Shown here one piece after another: positions 1 through 14,400 of a DNA stretch of 64,000 bases; position 1 is the stretch's first letter; each line of letters begins with the position of its first letter. Origin of the DNA: Antedon mediterranea. Taxonomy: Eukaryota > Echinodermata > Crinoidea > Comatulida > Antedonidae. The translations under genes were made by a program, and so were the position numbers. The notes under the pieces were generated by a model. The model worked only from the letters and a program-made list of their open reading frames with translations. It had not been told where the DNA came from and did not search any database. Where the stretch lies: NCBI RefSeq assembly GCF_964355755.1, contig NC_092671.1, positions 9,931,001 through 9,995,000 of the forward strand, written 5' to 3'.

Positions 1-2384
1 AATTCAGAATAATTTTACTGTACATGTATTTTTATGTCGTGCAGCATGAATAAATACAAATAAGAAGAATGCAAATACCTCGGTAGTAACTTAATTAAGA
101 TAGGCCTACAGAAAAAGACATTAAAAGAAGATCACTTAGCAGCTATGGCAGTAATGCATATAGTCATCAATAGTTCAAATCATCTATAACACAAAACGAT
201 GTCCATTTGTGAAGAAATGCCGACTGTTTGATGAACATAGAGGTAGTATTTTGTTATATATATACATAATGAACTCTGGGTACCCAACAAAATATTGAAG
301 GATCTATAGCATAGTTATCACTGCAAAATGTTGCGAAAGATAATGAATATTAAATTAACAAATGAAACTACAAAGAAAGTTACAAGACCGAGACAAAAAG
401 CAAGCTGGATAAACCAAAAAAAAAAAATGTAGACTTTAGCACAATCACAAACCATCCTGCCCAAAACAGAAAAATATGGAAACAAATCATGGAAAGCATA
501 ATGTCTGAATAGCGGAAACGGAAAGAAGCAGCATCAGCATCAGGAATCGGAAACTTTAATTCTCTCCATGACGGGTTCATCCTCCTTTAAAGATCGGTAC
601 CTATCGTCGGAACAGGGAGTTGTAAAATAAGCACAACTCCCTGGTCGGAAGGATGCAATTGATAAAAATTCGTTTTGGTTAAATTATGTACTTGCATGCC
701 TTTTGGATACATTATACAATGTATCGAAGAAGGCATGATTAGGCCTACCTCTGATAAGCTGTCAGGGTTAGCTAAGGACCGTTGTGGCTGGGGGAAAGGT
801 TGTAGTCGCCTGCTCCGCAGCCGACTGATGATGATGATGATGATGATGACAATGTATCATTTTCAATTTACAAAATAAATAACAATACTGTACTTGATTA
901 AAAATTAAAAAATAACATTTACGACTGTGGCATACTGCCTCATACTATGTAGGTTTACTGGGTGAAAGTTTGAAAATTGAGAGGTGATTAAAATATTTGT
1001 TTTATATGGAAATAAGCAACGGTGTATATTCCATTGCTAATTGCTCCTTGATTATTATACCATCTCATTATACTTTCATAAACAATTTGTTACAATAAAA
1101 TATTTTATTAAGAACATCGATCGCTTGAAAGGGCTTGTAAAGAGCAGCCAGGGAGTGGCGAATAGCTTTATTACAAAAGAAACAATGTTCTAATTCGTAT
1201 TTGGATCAGCTTTTAGGCCGACCGATCGATGATTGTCTAACTTGACTTTGAAGATGCCGACTATTGTAATTATTAAGTATATCATAACGATAAAAGAGCG
1301 GTAGCTTAATCCGGAAAATGATCGGTATGTAAAAGCACATTAATTTGAATAGAATTATTTATTTTATTTTAACAATATTTGACGACGGTGGTCCATCCAG
1401 CGGAAGCTGATCATCAGCGACAAAAATACAATTTGACAAGGAATTAACATACAAATAAACATTAAAAAAAATTAACAATATAAAATTAATTAATTGAAAT
1501 TATTGGCAATGAAGTAAAAAGTATCAAAATTGGGTTCAGATATATGAAATGTTAAACTTTCAGCACACTTTTAAATAGTAAGTTTCTCCACGATTGATTT
1601 AAAAAGCATTTTTTTTCATGTAGGTCGATACGCGGTCTTTTTTTTTTTTGGTTTTCTTCGAATAAATTTGGTTTTAAACAAAAAATCATTTATCTACATT
1701 AGTAGTAAATGTTCGAACTAGATCCCAGTGTCAAGCTCGGTATACCTGGTTGGTACGCGGTACGATTCGGTTTGTATACATCATACTGTACTAAGTGTTG
1801 ATACTTGGAATACTCATTTCTCCATGGTATAAGAGTTTAGGAGAAAACGAAGAAATTTAAATGCACTTTATTTGACCATTTGACTGTTGGTCGGGTTGCC
1901 CAATAGTACACTTGACAATGAGCGGAAGAACACATTACAATCAGAGAGAATCGAATAAAGAATGTCGGTAAGAATGTACTTAAATTAATAGGATCTTTGC
2001 TTAGACAAAGGGAGTGGATATTATTGATGGAATAGCGACTATTGACCCAAAGTACTTGTAGCTTTAATTAATATCTTCCAAATACGGTGTATGCGGCCCC
2101 GCTAGAAATTTAATCAGATCTCAATAAGCCAATCAAAACGATCCGTTTGCCGTATCAATAGACTCGGCGGTTCTTTATGACTTCACTGTAAAGTAACACC
2201 TCACTTTTTACAACCGAGACGTAAATACTAGGCCAGCATTTTACGAGCTCAAAAGCATGTACTTATGATTCGACCAGGCAGAAGGAAAGCAGTTTTCTCC
2301 CGAGGCTTATGATACAGACTGCATCAAACCTATTTGGAATGTACTATTGATTTGTTGCGTAAAGTTTATTTATATTTTTTACAG
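1..2384. other. Non-coding left flank
   Basis: AT-rich sequence with no exon I can defend. It contains a short perfect hairpin near 614-644, a degraded LINE-like patch near 735-850 and a minus-strand open frame at 380-580. That frame has one hydrophobic stretch but no homology I recognise and no clear splice signals. The 5' UTR and promoter of the NGFR-like gene probably lie at its right end. Confidence 0.5.
735..850 (+). mobile_element. Possible degraded 3' end of a non-LTR retrotransposon
   Basis: The translation reads LAKDRCGWGK followed by a basic stretch and then a run of ATG/TGA triplets. A short 'A-x-D-R-x-x-W' tail ending in a TGA-type microsatellite is common at the 3' ends of RTE/CR1-like LINEs. 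No upstream reverse-transcriptase frame is present, so this would be only a truncated relic. The match is by eye and weak. Confidence 0.3.
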
Positions 2385-2496
2385 GTCGTTTGGTTTTATA
2401 TATTATATGTGTTATATATCGTCATCTACTACTATGCATATAAATACGCAGGAAATCACGTGTGCATTGTTGACGTTTATTATTATACTTTCTTCG
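2385..2496 (+). CDS. NGFR: NGFR-like exon 1: signal peptide (predicted)
   Basis: ATG at 2434 opens MHINTQEITCALLTFIIILS, a weakly polar start followed by a hydrophobic core. A consensus GTAAGT donor follows at 2497 and leaves phase 0. The next exon at 6060 also starts in phase 0 and would place the signal-peptidase site around VLG|SPIC, just before the first cysteine repeat. An acceptor-like tract ends at 2384, so a non-coding leader exon may lie upstream. An in-frame ATG at 2347 would give a longer leader if that intron is not real. The splice and phase fit is good, but no homology supports a signal peptide directly. Confidence 0.6.
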
Positions 2497-5400
2497 GTAA
2501 GTTTAGTTATGTTTTTAAGCAACTTATCTTTCCTTATCATAGTAAACATTTTAACCATTATCCGCCAATTTATTATTTTAAAATAGGCCTATATAATGTA
2601 TGCTTTATGGCTCTATCTGCTGAGGATCCGACATGTAGAATTGTATAATGACTGTGTTACGGTAACTATAATGTTCTGATGTTCAGGACGGGATCGTACA
2701 TTTAAATTGTTCCAAATTTTTTGAAAAATATTCTCACAAAGTCGACAGACGTATGCTTTAATTGACAACTAACGAAAACACCTCACTTTTTGCGTACGTA
2801 GCCCCATTTCATTGTTGACAAATATCTAAAAACAGAAACCGTTAATTTCACGAGATATGAAAAATGTAAGGAGAGAAAAGAAAAACACGAAAATTAGATA
2901 CAGTAGAGAAAATGAAGGATCCGTCCAAAAAAAGTGTTAGAAATCGTTGTTGAAACTTGAATACTCGAAATTTGTAGAGTTGTTTCAAGAGTTCCGTGTA
3001 AAGATATTGATAATAAGGATTAATTCTATGTATAAAAGTACATTTTAAAGGTTGTGAATCATAATATCATAACTGAACTGGGTCATGATAAATAGAACTA
3101 AAAGTACAAGTTTGTGTAATAGTGATTACTTTCGGGGTGTACTTTTTGTAGGCCTAAAGCCCATTTTCTCTACAGTAATTGTTTGAGTCGGTCGCGCTCT
3201 AAATATACCTGTAGCTAGCTACTGTACAATTCAAACAGCTCTTTTAAATTAAATGTTCTCGGTGTATAATATACACACAATCAATCAATAGGTATTCAAT
3301 TTTGCAGGCGATCATCCAATGGGATCCAGTCAAGTCGCCCCATCGCAAAGTCGCCCCATACAAAGTCGCCCAATACAAAGTCGCCCCATCGCAAAGTCGC
3401 CCCAAAACAAAGTCGCCCCGGCACAGTCGCCCCATCTCAAAGTCGCCCCATTACAAAGTCGCCCCATCGCAAATTCGCCCCATCGCAAAGTCGCCCCAAC
3501 GCAAAGTCGCCCCAACGCAAAGTCGCCCCATCGCAAAGTCGCCCACGGTTTTAATCATATCGGTTGCGTTTGATATCGATTGCGTTGTTACTTTGGTCGC
3601 GCTAAATGTCGTATACATTAATGTTTATCCTATTATATACATAATATGTGTTTTAATTTGTATTTTACAGGTTTTAATGGAGTGATGTGCTTTTTAAAAA
3701 TCATTAAAAAAATAGTCCCTTGTTTGAAAGTTTTAAAAAGATTAGGCCTATCCCTGATTTATAGTTTCGAAAATGTTAATTTAATATGATTTTAAAATTA
3801 GTTACCAGAGCCACAATTACAATTTCTTCAACCTACGCGATACCAGCTCATTTTTTAGGATAATATAATAAATGTATAAATGTGTAGAATAAAAACAAAA
3901 ATCAATTATTAATATAGGCCTAATAATAATAATAAATATTCATCGACCAAAGTAAAAATAATCTAGATCGTATAACATCATTTTATCGCGACCGATTTCG
4001 AACGCGACTGATATCATCGTAAAACTCCGGCGGGGTTTCCCCATCTTCAGATGGTGCGTTGTAGAGTGCGACAACGGCAACGGCGGAGTAATTACGGGGG
4101 TTTCCCTCTGGTATAAGCTAGCACGTTCGTGCGACCGCGGAGTGCGACCGAGTGATTAGTCGGGGGCTTCCTCTCTGATGATTGGGGTGCGTGCCGATCG
4201 TGTGACCCGAGACTACACTACTTCCCCTTTTATGCCTACACGTTCCGTGTTATTTTGTGTATCATTGCAACATTTTACGCACTTGTAAACTATTTTTTAA
4301 CGTTTTGGGGCGACTTTGCGATAGGGCGACTTTGTGATGGGGCGACTTTGCGATGGAGCGACTTTGCGTTAGGGCGACTTTGCGATGGGGCGACTTTGCG
4401 ATAGGGCGACTGTGTCGGGGCGACTTTGTTTTGGGGCGACTTTGCGATGGGGCGACTGTGTAAGGGGCGACTTTGTATGGGGCGACTTTGCGATGGGGCG
4501 ACTTGACTAGCATTCAGAGTATCCATATCTGGCCTTGTTTGCAACTCTATTGTCTGTGATACTGATCCCTTTTGCCTTTATTGTTTGCCGCTGTTTTCTT
4601 TTCTGACTTTACTTCTTTTGTTGTGTATTCTAGCATGCCAATTGTAGAGATTACAGCACAGGTAAACGGTTCGTGTAAACAATACCAATGCTAGATTTCA
4701 TCTTTGTGTTCGTTTTTTTTATTGCTCTGCAGAGCTAACTTGCCGACGATCAACAAATCGCTGTTTTAATCTAGGACCTGATCTAAAACTAATAGATTTT
4801 TACTTTTAGAGATAAACCTAGGCCTATATTAAAATGTATATACGTAGCCTGTATTAAATGAGCATTAACTGCTAGAGGATGATTGGTAACAAAGACCAGA
4901 CGAATTATGAGAATATCAAAACAATATTTGAAAAACAAGAGGGTCCACTAACTCAGGAATGAATATAAAAAAAAAATAATGGCATGCCAAATAAAGTGCG
5001 AAAGAATCATTTTTTGACTTACTATGACTTCTCGGAGTTTTTAAATTATATTTTTTTTTTTAAATTCAAAAAATTTTGAGATTTATTTATCCATGGAGGA
5101 AATTTATTTATTCCTCCATGATTTATCTCAATGATGGATAACATTTCCGACAACTTTTTGGATTAAATACATTGATTATTCTTTTAGTTTAATTTCGCTA
5201 GTATAGTACTATATAAGATAATGTTAAGTCTAATCTTATACCAGGTTTATTGGTTTTCAATCGTAACGGCTTAGTTTCTGCTATTGGCATTTCCTCTCGA
5301 CGTATTGCACACGTAAGTCCTTTGATCTTGCCGACATACTGATTAATAACCACCAGCATGCGTTGATCGTAAAAAAAGCCGCTTTGATGTACCGGTTTCT

Positions 5401-8400
5401 TGAGCCATAATTATTTGTAATTGCGCGATGGTTAATTATCATACAAGCCCAGCATTAATTTTGATCGATTTTGCATGACAAATTTTGATTTAATTTTCGA
5501 TATAAGTTCATTATAAAATGATTTTCGATATTGTTTTGTATAAATACAAAAACGCGTTTCACGAGTTTGAGACGCTTAGGAGGCCAAGGGGTAATGGATG
5601 TTCTCCCCAAGTCCAAAAGATATTGGGAAAGATTTTACGTTTCAAATCATCTACCACGTGGATTCGCCTCTAAACAAAAAACTACGGTGGTACGCTGGTC
5701 AGGTCACCCCTGAAATTACACTACATCAGCCAGTGAGCTTTTCTATTCCATAATAAAGGGTATTGCTAAACACCGCAAACCTCCCAAAAAATCAGAGAAA
5801 ACCCGATCCAACCAACATAAAATATGATAATAAATAGCTGTCTCTTAGTTCGTCATAAAAAAGTTACTCTTTTAAGTTACTCTTTATGTGTGTAACTTTC
5901 CGTCTACACAATCAAATACAGTTTAAAACCAATAGCAACCTTCCCCAACAATTATGACCGGTGGTAGATAATAATATAAAGTTAAAACTGTGTTTTTGCA
6001 TGACTAGAAGACACCTGACAAACAAATTAATAACTCAAAGAATATTTGTTATTTGTCAGGTTTTAGGGTCGCCAATATGTCCAAGTGATCGGTGGCTTTT
6101 GAATGGTGAATGCTGCGAGGACTGTGCAGCAGGGTTTGGCGTTGTTTCACCGTGTGGACAAGAAAATAACACAATTTGCGAAGCATGTATACCCGGCACA
6201 ACATTCTCGCCATCATCAAGTGGAGGCGACGTTTGCAATATGTGCAGCAAATGCCCAACTAATGAACTAGTCAAACAACCGTGTAATATCACACACGATA
6301 CAATCTGTGAATGTAAAAAAGATTTCTATAGAAATAAAGACGATTTCTCGTGCAGGCAGTGTGATCTCTGTTTGAAGGGGTATGGTGCGCAAACACCATG
6401 TTCTGCAGACCACAATTCTGTATGCGTTAAATGTGGTAATTCAACATTTTCTGATGAGTATAGCAATGTCAAAGGATGTCAAGACTGCAGCATATGCCCA
6501 GTAGGTTCGAAAAAGATCAGCAACTGTACCTGGCTACAAGATACAGTTTGTCAAGGTAAGTTGATTTTTAAAAATATTTTTTTTCATTTTCTTATAATTT
6601 GAACAACATTCAATTCATTCTTTTTATAAATAAAAAATTATCTCTTTTCAATTAGTCATACCATAGAGATATTATATTGAACTATAATATATCTATGGTC
6701 ATACAGGTTTGATAAAGCCTACAGGTATTCCTGGGATATTTGATATCTACCATTGAATTTTCAGATTTTCTGTTTTCTTATAAATCCTTGATGAATTTTT
6801 CAAGCCTTGGGACAGGTTACATTCACACATGTCACGCTTCATTGAACATAAGATTGCTGTTCTATTCTATTTCCCCAAACGTGCTGTCTTGCGAATGTAG
6901 CTTAAATCCGGTCGCTATGGTTTGGCCATTTTCAGCAGTCAGAGTGTAAAAAAGTACAGTGCTACAGTAGTACTTTTAATGGAAGTTGAATTGATACAAA
7001 CAACCATAACTTCAACACTTTACAGTACACAATCATTAACAGACATCAAGTTATCAATACAAATTCATGTATAAAATGTCCACATTTGTGGGTGTGATCA
7101 TCAACATAATAATTAATGTCGGTATTTTGTATCAAATACCGCCAGGATGTCAGCTGTTATGCTCATAAAATATTGTGATATATTTATGTTGAAAAGAAAA
7201 TACAGAAATTCTTTCAACCAGAACACATAAGTGCATGGTTACCTACATTCAGATTAGACTACATTGGCGTACTGTAAAGTGTACTGTACTACGTACCAAA
7301 CTTGTTTTTTCAAAATACAGTCGTACTTTCAAACTAATATACTGTATTTTAACTTCTTTGTAACGGGTCCTCTTTTAGTAATACAATTCTTCAATACCTG
7401 CATCTCCACAGCAGTAGGCCTGTAAACAAAAATACAATAAAATTTATTAATTTGTTCTTTCAAAATACAGTATAGTAGTAGACCAGTACAGTCAACAATA
7501 AAAACTAATATTTTAACTTCTTTATATTGGAGTCCTCTTTTAGTAATCACAATTCTTCAATACCTGCATCTCTACAGCAGTAGGCCTTTAAACAAAAACT
7601 ACAATAACATTTTAAAAATGTGTTCTTTCAAAATACAGTTATTAGACCTACAATACAGTACAGTCAACACTACAAACTAATATTTAATCTTCTTTGTATA
7701 ACAGGTCCTCTTTTAGTAACACAATTCTTCAACACCTACATCTCTACAGCAGGCCTGTAATGCATACAGTAGAAAAAAAGTAAAATAAAATTAGAAAATT
7801 ACTCACATCTTAACATTATTCTTAACAAATATTTTCATGTTTAATTCTTCTAATAACTTAAAATATCATTTATAATTCTTATTTATTAATTTGTGTATAC
7901 ACAACATCTGAAATTATTTTCATAAATATCAATATTTGATAGCAAGTCGTAAACTCAAGTGTTAAATAGATTATAAACTAAATTATTCAAACAAGGCTAC
8001 GAGTGTATTCGTAGTAAAAACCAGTTTTTAGTAGGCAACTGTCGTCATTGTGTGGAGCATTAGGTCAAGAGGTCAACATTTGGTAAAGCTGGAGTTTTCG
8101 AGCTTTCTTTACTGCTACATAATTCAATTATTTTTAAATTGTGACAGTAATGTAACTAGACATAAAAACTTGGAACATTATTAAGTACAGCAGTTTCTAG
8201 ATTTTAGTTGCATAAAAAAACCCAAAATCATAGCCATTCTCCTCTACTTTGCTATTGCACTAAATCTGCCATGGAATATTTTTATTACAATTTGTTTCAA
8301 TAAAATTAAAATAACTGAAACATATTATAAGTTTATTGTTTTAAACAGAGTTTAAATCATATTTAATATGCTTTAACAAAAAAAACAACTTAAAGTGACT

Positions 8401-11400
8401 GTATAGCAGAACAATAGAGATACTGTAGAACCTTTTCAGGGGGACATCCCTATAAGGAGACATTTTGCTGTGAAATGAATAAGGACAATAATGTTATGTT
8501 TTAAAGGTGTAGAGTACACAATACAGGGGACACCTGAGGCACGTTGTTGAGCCCCAAAGGTGTAGAGTACACAATACAGGGGACACCTGAGGCATGTTGT
8601 TGAGCCCCAAAGGTGTCCCCCTAGGGGTTCATAGTTCGTAAAATGTTCAGAAATTACAAATTTGCTTGCTTGTTAATTCAGAAACAAATGGCTGAAGAAC
8701 TGAAGTTAAGAATGATGTAGCAAAATTGCATTTACATTGGTGTTTTTGTTACAGAGCTTAGGATGACTATTTAGTTGTTTGTTGTTGGTACTCTACTACT
8801 ACCTGTATAGTATTACAGGTACAGTATATGGATAAATTAACTTACATAAAGGTGTAAGGAAGAAAGAAAACAAACGTCTTATCAAAAACATTAATCTGAA
8901 ATTCATTAATCAATCTCATATGAAAAAGGAAATTCATAGTTTAAAATAATAATACAATACTGAATTATAATGTTATCCCATTGTACTATTTTTCAGGAGG
9001 TCGATAGCTTAAAGCATTCCATGGTCTAATTTTAACAAGATCATATCGAAATAGTTGTTTAACAATTGCTTTTTATTGTTTGCAGTGTGAATATATAGCA
9101 CGTTACAGATTAGTGTTATAATTCACATATAAATTAGTTAGTTGTTGTACAGTTAGTTAATTTAACTCCTTTGTTAAAGTTTTAGTTGCAAGGAACACAC
9201 CGACAAAAGAACATTGTGGCTATTGTGTATTGTGAACTTTTCGGCAAGTTGCAATGAGAATTAAAAAAAATAAATTGGATTGTACAAGAGCTTGATTAGA
9301 TCTAAAATAAGAATTAAATGTTTTTTGTTAAAAAGTAAAATGATCAATATCTTAGAAATTAACACAAAAGCTGGATTGAAGATTGTACTCTGATGATTGA
9401 ACATGTCTCATGTAAATAAAACATAATGTTTATATAATATAAATATATATAATAATATACCGGTAGTCTTTTATATATTTATCATCAGTACTTACACTGG
9501 TTTACAGATTTTTTTTTTCCATTTGTGCTGGGTTTGCGCTAGTATTATTAGTTAAAAACTTCTTTTACAATTTGTTCAAGGAATTTACTGTTTCATTAAT
9601 ATACTTTGAATTGAGAAATAAATAAACTGTAGATTGCCAAATACAAGGTATAATTAATAATTAAATATAGATAACTATATATACAGTAGTAATACAATAC
9701 AAGTACAATATAAGTAATAGTAATATTTGTACTATTTATTTACATATAGAAACATGTTTGCACTTTATAAACCTTCCTAAAATATCTTAGCATAAACACT
9801 TTATAAAATTTCCACAACATTAGATGTGTACTTAATCAATTTACTCAGTGAGTAGAATCCATGGGAAGCTAGGCCTTAGATCAAGTGTGACTCATCACAA
9901 ATAATTGAATATGTCAGCGAATGATTCGTTCCACGGCTTGAAACAGGGCGAGCAAATCGGCAACAGTATCGTCTGCCAATTGCACCCAAAGTCAACCGGT
10001 CTGTTGATATAATATGGCACCTGTTTAGAAAATATGGTGGTAATTTTGTAAAATTGAAATACGTGGAGGTAGATGCGTATCTATTAAATATGTAATGGTA
10101 GTAGGGTTAGATACCTCAAAGAACTGGTGCTGAGAACTCGGTTGGATTGTTGTAAAAGCGCTGAAAAAAGCAGGCTTTGGAATTCACAAAAATCAACTCA
10201 AAGGTTCATGGTTCATTATTACGAAAATATTTAAATTCAAATTCACAATCTTTAGATTAAACCTTGAGATATAGCTTGGGTATAAAAGATATTTAAAGAA
10301 AGTATACGTATGATGGTTTGGCAAATTTTTTTTATGGACCTCATTGAAAATAAGTTAGACTCTGTGACTTAATTGTTTTATAAATGGAAAAATTTTGTAT
10401 TAATACGGTAATTTTATTATTTTATACTTTTTTACTATGGAATATCGAAGAATGTCAATTTCTAATTTATCAAGTTTAGCAATCACTTAAAAATAAGTAA
10501 CTTTACTTACTGCTTTGCTGTTTATTATACTCACTAAATTCATTCCAAATCCAATTATTTTAATTGGGGTTATAAATCGGGGTATCATCAGCAAACAATA
10601 ATTTATGTACCTGAAAAGAAAATAATGAAATTAATTTTCTTTTTTTGCCTGTGTACATGTTATCTGATTAATGTTTGATTAGATTATTTGTCCTATTAGT
10701 ACATTCTCTGTTCAATTTCTACCAGTAATTATATCAAATAGTTGTATTAACTATCCCTCGCCGAAAGAAGTTTTGCCTATCCATCCAATTAATGAATTCA
10801 TTTGCGTATGAGAATCCAGTCTATTCATGGTTCGTTGCTGTAATTTATTGAACTAATGTGACAAAATTACCAATTATCCATAGCTGGTGTATGGAATTTG
10901 AACGCAAGAATTTGATACAGATAGATGCCGCTTATAAATAACCAACGCCTACTTTCTCACTTTTCAAATTTCTAATTTATTTGCATCAAATATTTTTGTT
11001 ATAATCAGGAACAATCTCTCAAGAAAGTTTGGATTTCTGAGCTTCCTTAAATCCCTGTACTAATGTATGATGTCTGTTTTTCAACTTTTAATGTAAGTTT
11101 CTTCTGCAGTGCAGTCTCAATAAGGATATAGAGAAGTTTACAATCAGTGTTTGAGAAATTAGTACTGTACTGTAGGCCTACCTACACAAGCTATTTAAAA
11201 TACCCTTTTAGTTACACTGTTTGATTATGCAGAACCAGTTCTTTGGGACACCCTATTCAGGGAACACTTTCTTGCGTCCCTAGGTGTCCTATTGAGGTTC
11301 TACTGTATTTTTGTCTTAATAGTTCAAAAGTAAAACTAATCTAATAGCTAATATTATATTTTTAGGTAATTCTTAGTTATCTCCTTTTCCCCCCACCTTC

Positions 11401-14400
11401 CCACTTTCTTGGTATTATACTTTAATGGTTGTTGCGATTGTATGTACGTGGTTTAAGGCAACTACTACTACTACTACTGTTTCATCTGAACTCTTAGTAG
11501 CCTCTGTTGTTTTTATGTCACATATTAATTGCCGTTCCCAGCTGTTACTTGTAATATTTTATCTAGCATTTCAAATATCTCGAGAGAGATCACTTCACCT
11601 TCCTCGATCCCCGGTGCTAAGCCAGACTACCGTGATGAGTCAGAGACGAAGCTTGATGCCGTATCGCGATGATAACACCCTTCGCTTGCACCAGTTCGGT
11701 AGTTTAAAAGTGTGATGCGTGACCTAGGCCAAACAATTCACATTACACAGTTGACTGAAGTGTACTAACTATAACACTCACTGAACCAAACATTTTAAAC
11801 CACAAATGGCCTGTTATTGGTTTTCAATTGATTTTAACAGTGCTGTACCCAAACTATTATTCATTACCAACAATAACATTCAACAAAAGGCTGTTTTAAA
11901 CCTGTATTAAATTCTTTTTAGATTTCAGTTTACTTAAATTAGTTCACCGTTAGGCCTACAGATTTTACTGTACTCTATCCATTTCTTCATTAGTTATGTT
12001 TCATATACCATACATACAAGTACATTATACATTATACAGTACATACACATGAACGAATGACATAATTTTGTATGGATTAAAAGCACATATTGAATTTAAT
12101 TTTATTAAAATACTTTTTTGTTATTGAAATTTTTTAAATATTTGTTTAAGAAATGGTATTGTATCAAAGTACATATCACCCAATAATGTCATTACAGTTG
12201 GTAGACTGGTAACTTTTAGTAGAAAATAAAAATATGATGAATAACGGTTATGATCAATAATACTCATTAAAATGCATTCAAATAATATTAAATTTGCATA
12301 TCTGCTTTGTTACTGACTGACAAAACAAAGTATGTTTCAGGTAAAAAAAAAACCAACAAACTAATTTATTTTTGATAATATGTTTGTAATATTATTATAC
12401 ACTGAAATTACACATGTTAACATTTTGTAAAGTAGTGAGATATAAAACATATTAAAGAATAATAATATTTAGATTATAACTAGTAAACCTACAGGCTACT
12501 GCCTCAGGGCATAATCAGTCAAAAACTACAGTTAAATATCATTCAAAATATGACAATTGGAAATATATAGAGCAATTATTCAAAAATATGCATACACTGA
12601 TAAATGACAAAGGCAATATTTTACAGTCTTATGATTAGTCTTACAATTAACAATGACAAATGAATGATAATATTGACAACATTAACAAGGGTTCATTGTT
12701 TGAGTAGAATGATGACCTTATACCATATACATTAACACATTATTTTACAATTCAAATAAAATTAATTTATTCTATTTTTCTGAATTAATTCATTGTTAGG
12801 TCAAAGCAATAAATGTAAGGTCATGATGTAATTGAACTTGGCTGTAACACTACCATTTCACCCAGGGTTAAAGTAATTAAATGGTCAGCCAGTGTAGGTG
12901 TTCATATCAAAACCCCAGTGGGTCGTATAAGTTGTCTACTGCTTGTGTTTGTAGTACTTATGTTGCAATTGTTACAACATAATTTTGTGTGGTATTTTAT
13001 AGTTTGTTTGCGGTATTCTTGTTTGCTATACAAATATAAAAATGTAGCATAAACTGTTTCTATGAAAAGGCACGCAAATGTTGTATGTGACATTTCTTAC
13101 AACTGTTTTGTACATGCATTTCATTAACATATACTAATTACTATATAGAAGGATAATACACATGTTTATATTGCTTTACCAGGTCTATTAATTGTAGTAC
13201 TGTATATAGTAAGATTAGAATGCCAATTTTCCAAAAACTGAACAATATTCACCACATCTCAAACCTTTCAACCCACAAAAGCCAGTTTTTCTGAAAAGTG
13301 GTTTTAAATATAAATTGTACAGATTTAGGATGGGTTATGGAATGTTTCTTTTTTCTTTTTGTATAAATATTGAAAAACATTTTTTTAGAGGATTTTAAGG
13401 AAGTTACAGTTTTTAGGATATTTTCTATTTGACTGTAGTTGCTTTGTAGTATTTTACAATAGCCAAAAAAAGCATCATAGGTAGAAATAATGGTGAGTGT
13501 TCTAAAAGGAACAGCCATCAACACATTAATTTTCTTTGGTTCATTCTGATCATGTTTTAAGACGTACATAACATTTTCATGTTCTCATTAAGTGACTATT
13601 GCTGCATGTTGTCGCCTCCAATGCCGGCTTTGTTTAGAAATGTTTATAATAATTTTGTGTTAAAAGGTTTCTTTGCGTACAGCACAATATAATTATTACA
13701 GTAATATAGATCTTATTATAAACGTTGGATACTCAATATTGTTGAATGTTTATAGGTTTATAGTTAGTATAAATTACTAGGATACAGACGGTCTTGCTGT
13801 TAGTTTGCTAGTTGGTTAGTTGATTCTAACTGCCATTTCCAGGCAAATAAACTCTTCCTTACCTGTTCAAAAGAACAGAAATGAGTACATTTTGGTAAAT
13901 AAGCCTACTTTTATTAGCCTATAGCTCATGAGAATGTTTTGCCAATCCTATGTACATACATAGGTAAGTGCCCCTTTTGTGGTTTTTTTTTCCTGTCAGT
14001 GCTACGGAAGTATTGTATTGATGTGACTTTGTTGTAAAGCTCTCAGACACATGTTCATTCAACCTAAATTTGAAAATAAAATCAATTTGGAATTTGGCCC
14101 AATTTTCCTGCTCAGATGAGCAATCTCACAAATGAAAGAAACGTCCTTGGCAAAAACGCAGATTAATTGATTGCAAAGGATGAAAACATTTTTTTGCAAT
14201 TATACAACTTCTGATGCCTGAAAAACTAAATGATGTTGTAGCTAAAACATACCCTAAAGAAACGAGTGGCGACAAGGATAAGAAAGCCAGAAGCAAGCCT
14301 AAAAAACACATGAGTGGCTATGCATAGAATATTGATAATCATTTCAAAGTCTTCACTCATATAAACACTTCAGGATGCTGTGGTATCTCTTCCATCGATC

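Larger units (their letters stand above)
3328..4508. mobile_element. Foldback-like element with inverted minisatellite arms
   Basis: The left arm (about 3328-3550) is an array of 15-16-nt units built on AAGTCGCCCC plus a variable 4-6-nt end. The right arm (about 4306-4508) is the same array on the other strand, read as GGGGCGACTT. Both arms begin outward with the same short border (AGTCAAGTCGCCCC). The first five or six units occur in the same order when the right arm is reverse-complemented. About 750 bp of unique sequence lies between them, with a GC-richer stretch at 4010-4200. I found no obvious target-site duplication and no transposase. Confidence 0.6.
2497..6059 (+). other. NGFR-like intron 1
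   Basis: No exon is recognised inside. It holds the paired inverted minisatellites at 3328-4508, listed separately. A 60-codon open frame at 5531-5713 has no recognisable domain and no convincing splice boundaries. Confidence 0.6.

Noticed and set aside
380-580. 66-codon minus-strand frame with one hydrophobic segment
   Set aside because: It could be a first exon of a gene running off the left edge, but there is no donor at a sensible place and no homology I can name.
3328-3550. CRISPR-like array
   Set aside because: Conserved cores of about 10 nt separated by 4-6 nt are far too short for repeats and spacers, and the host is an animal. This is a minisatellite.
3302-3685. Open frames of 84-127 codons through the AAGTCGCCCC array, and their counterparts at 4262-4544
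   Set aside because: All frames on both strands stay open because the 15-16-nt unit lacks stops. The peptide is a pure by-product of the repeat, without splice sites or homology.
5531-5713. 60-codon frame ending WSGHP
   Set aside because: Inspected as a possible NGFR-like exon. Its borders lack splice signals, and the exon 1 to exon 2 join already fits in phase.
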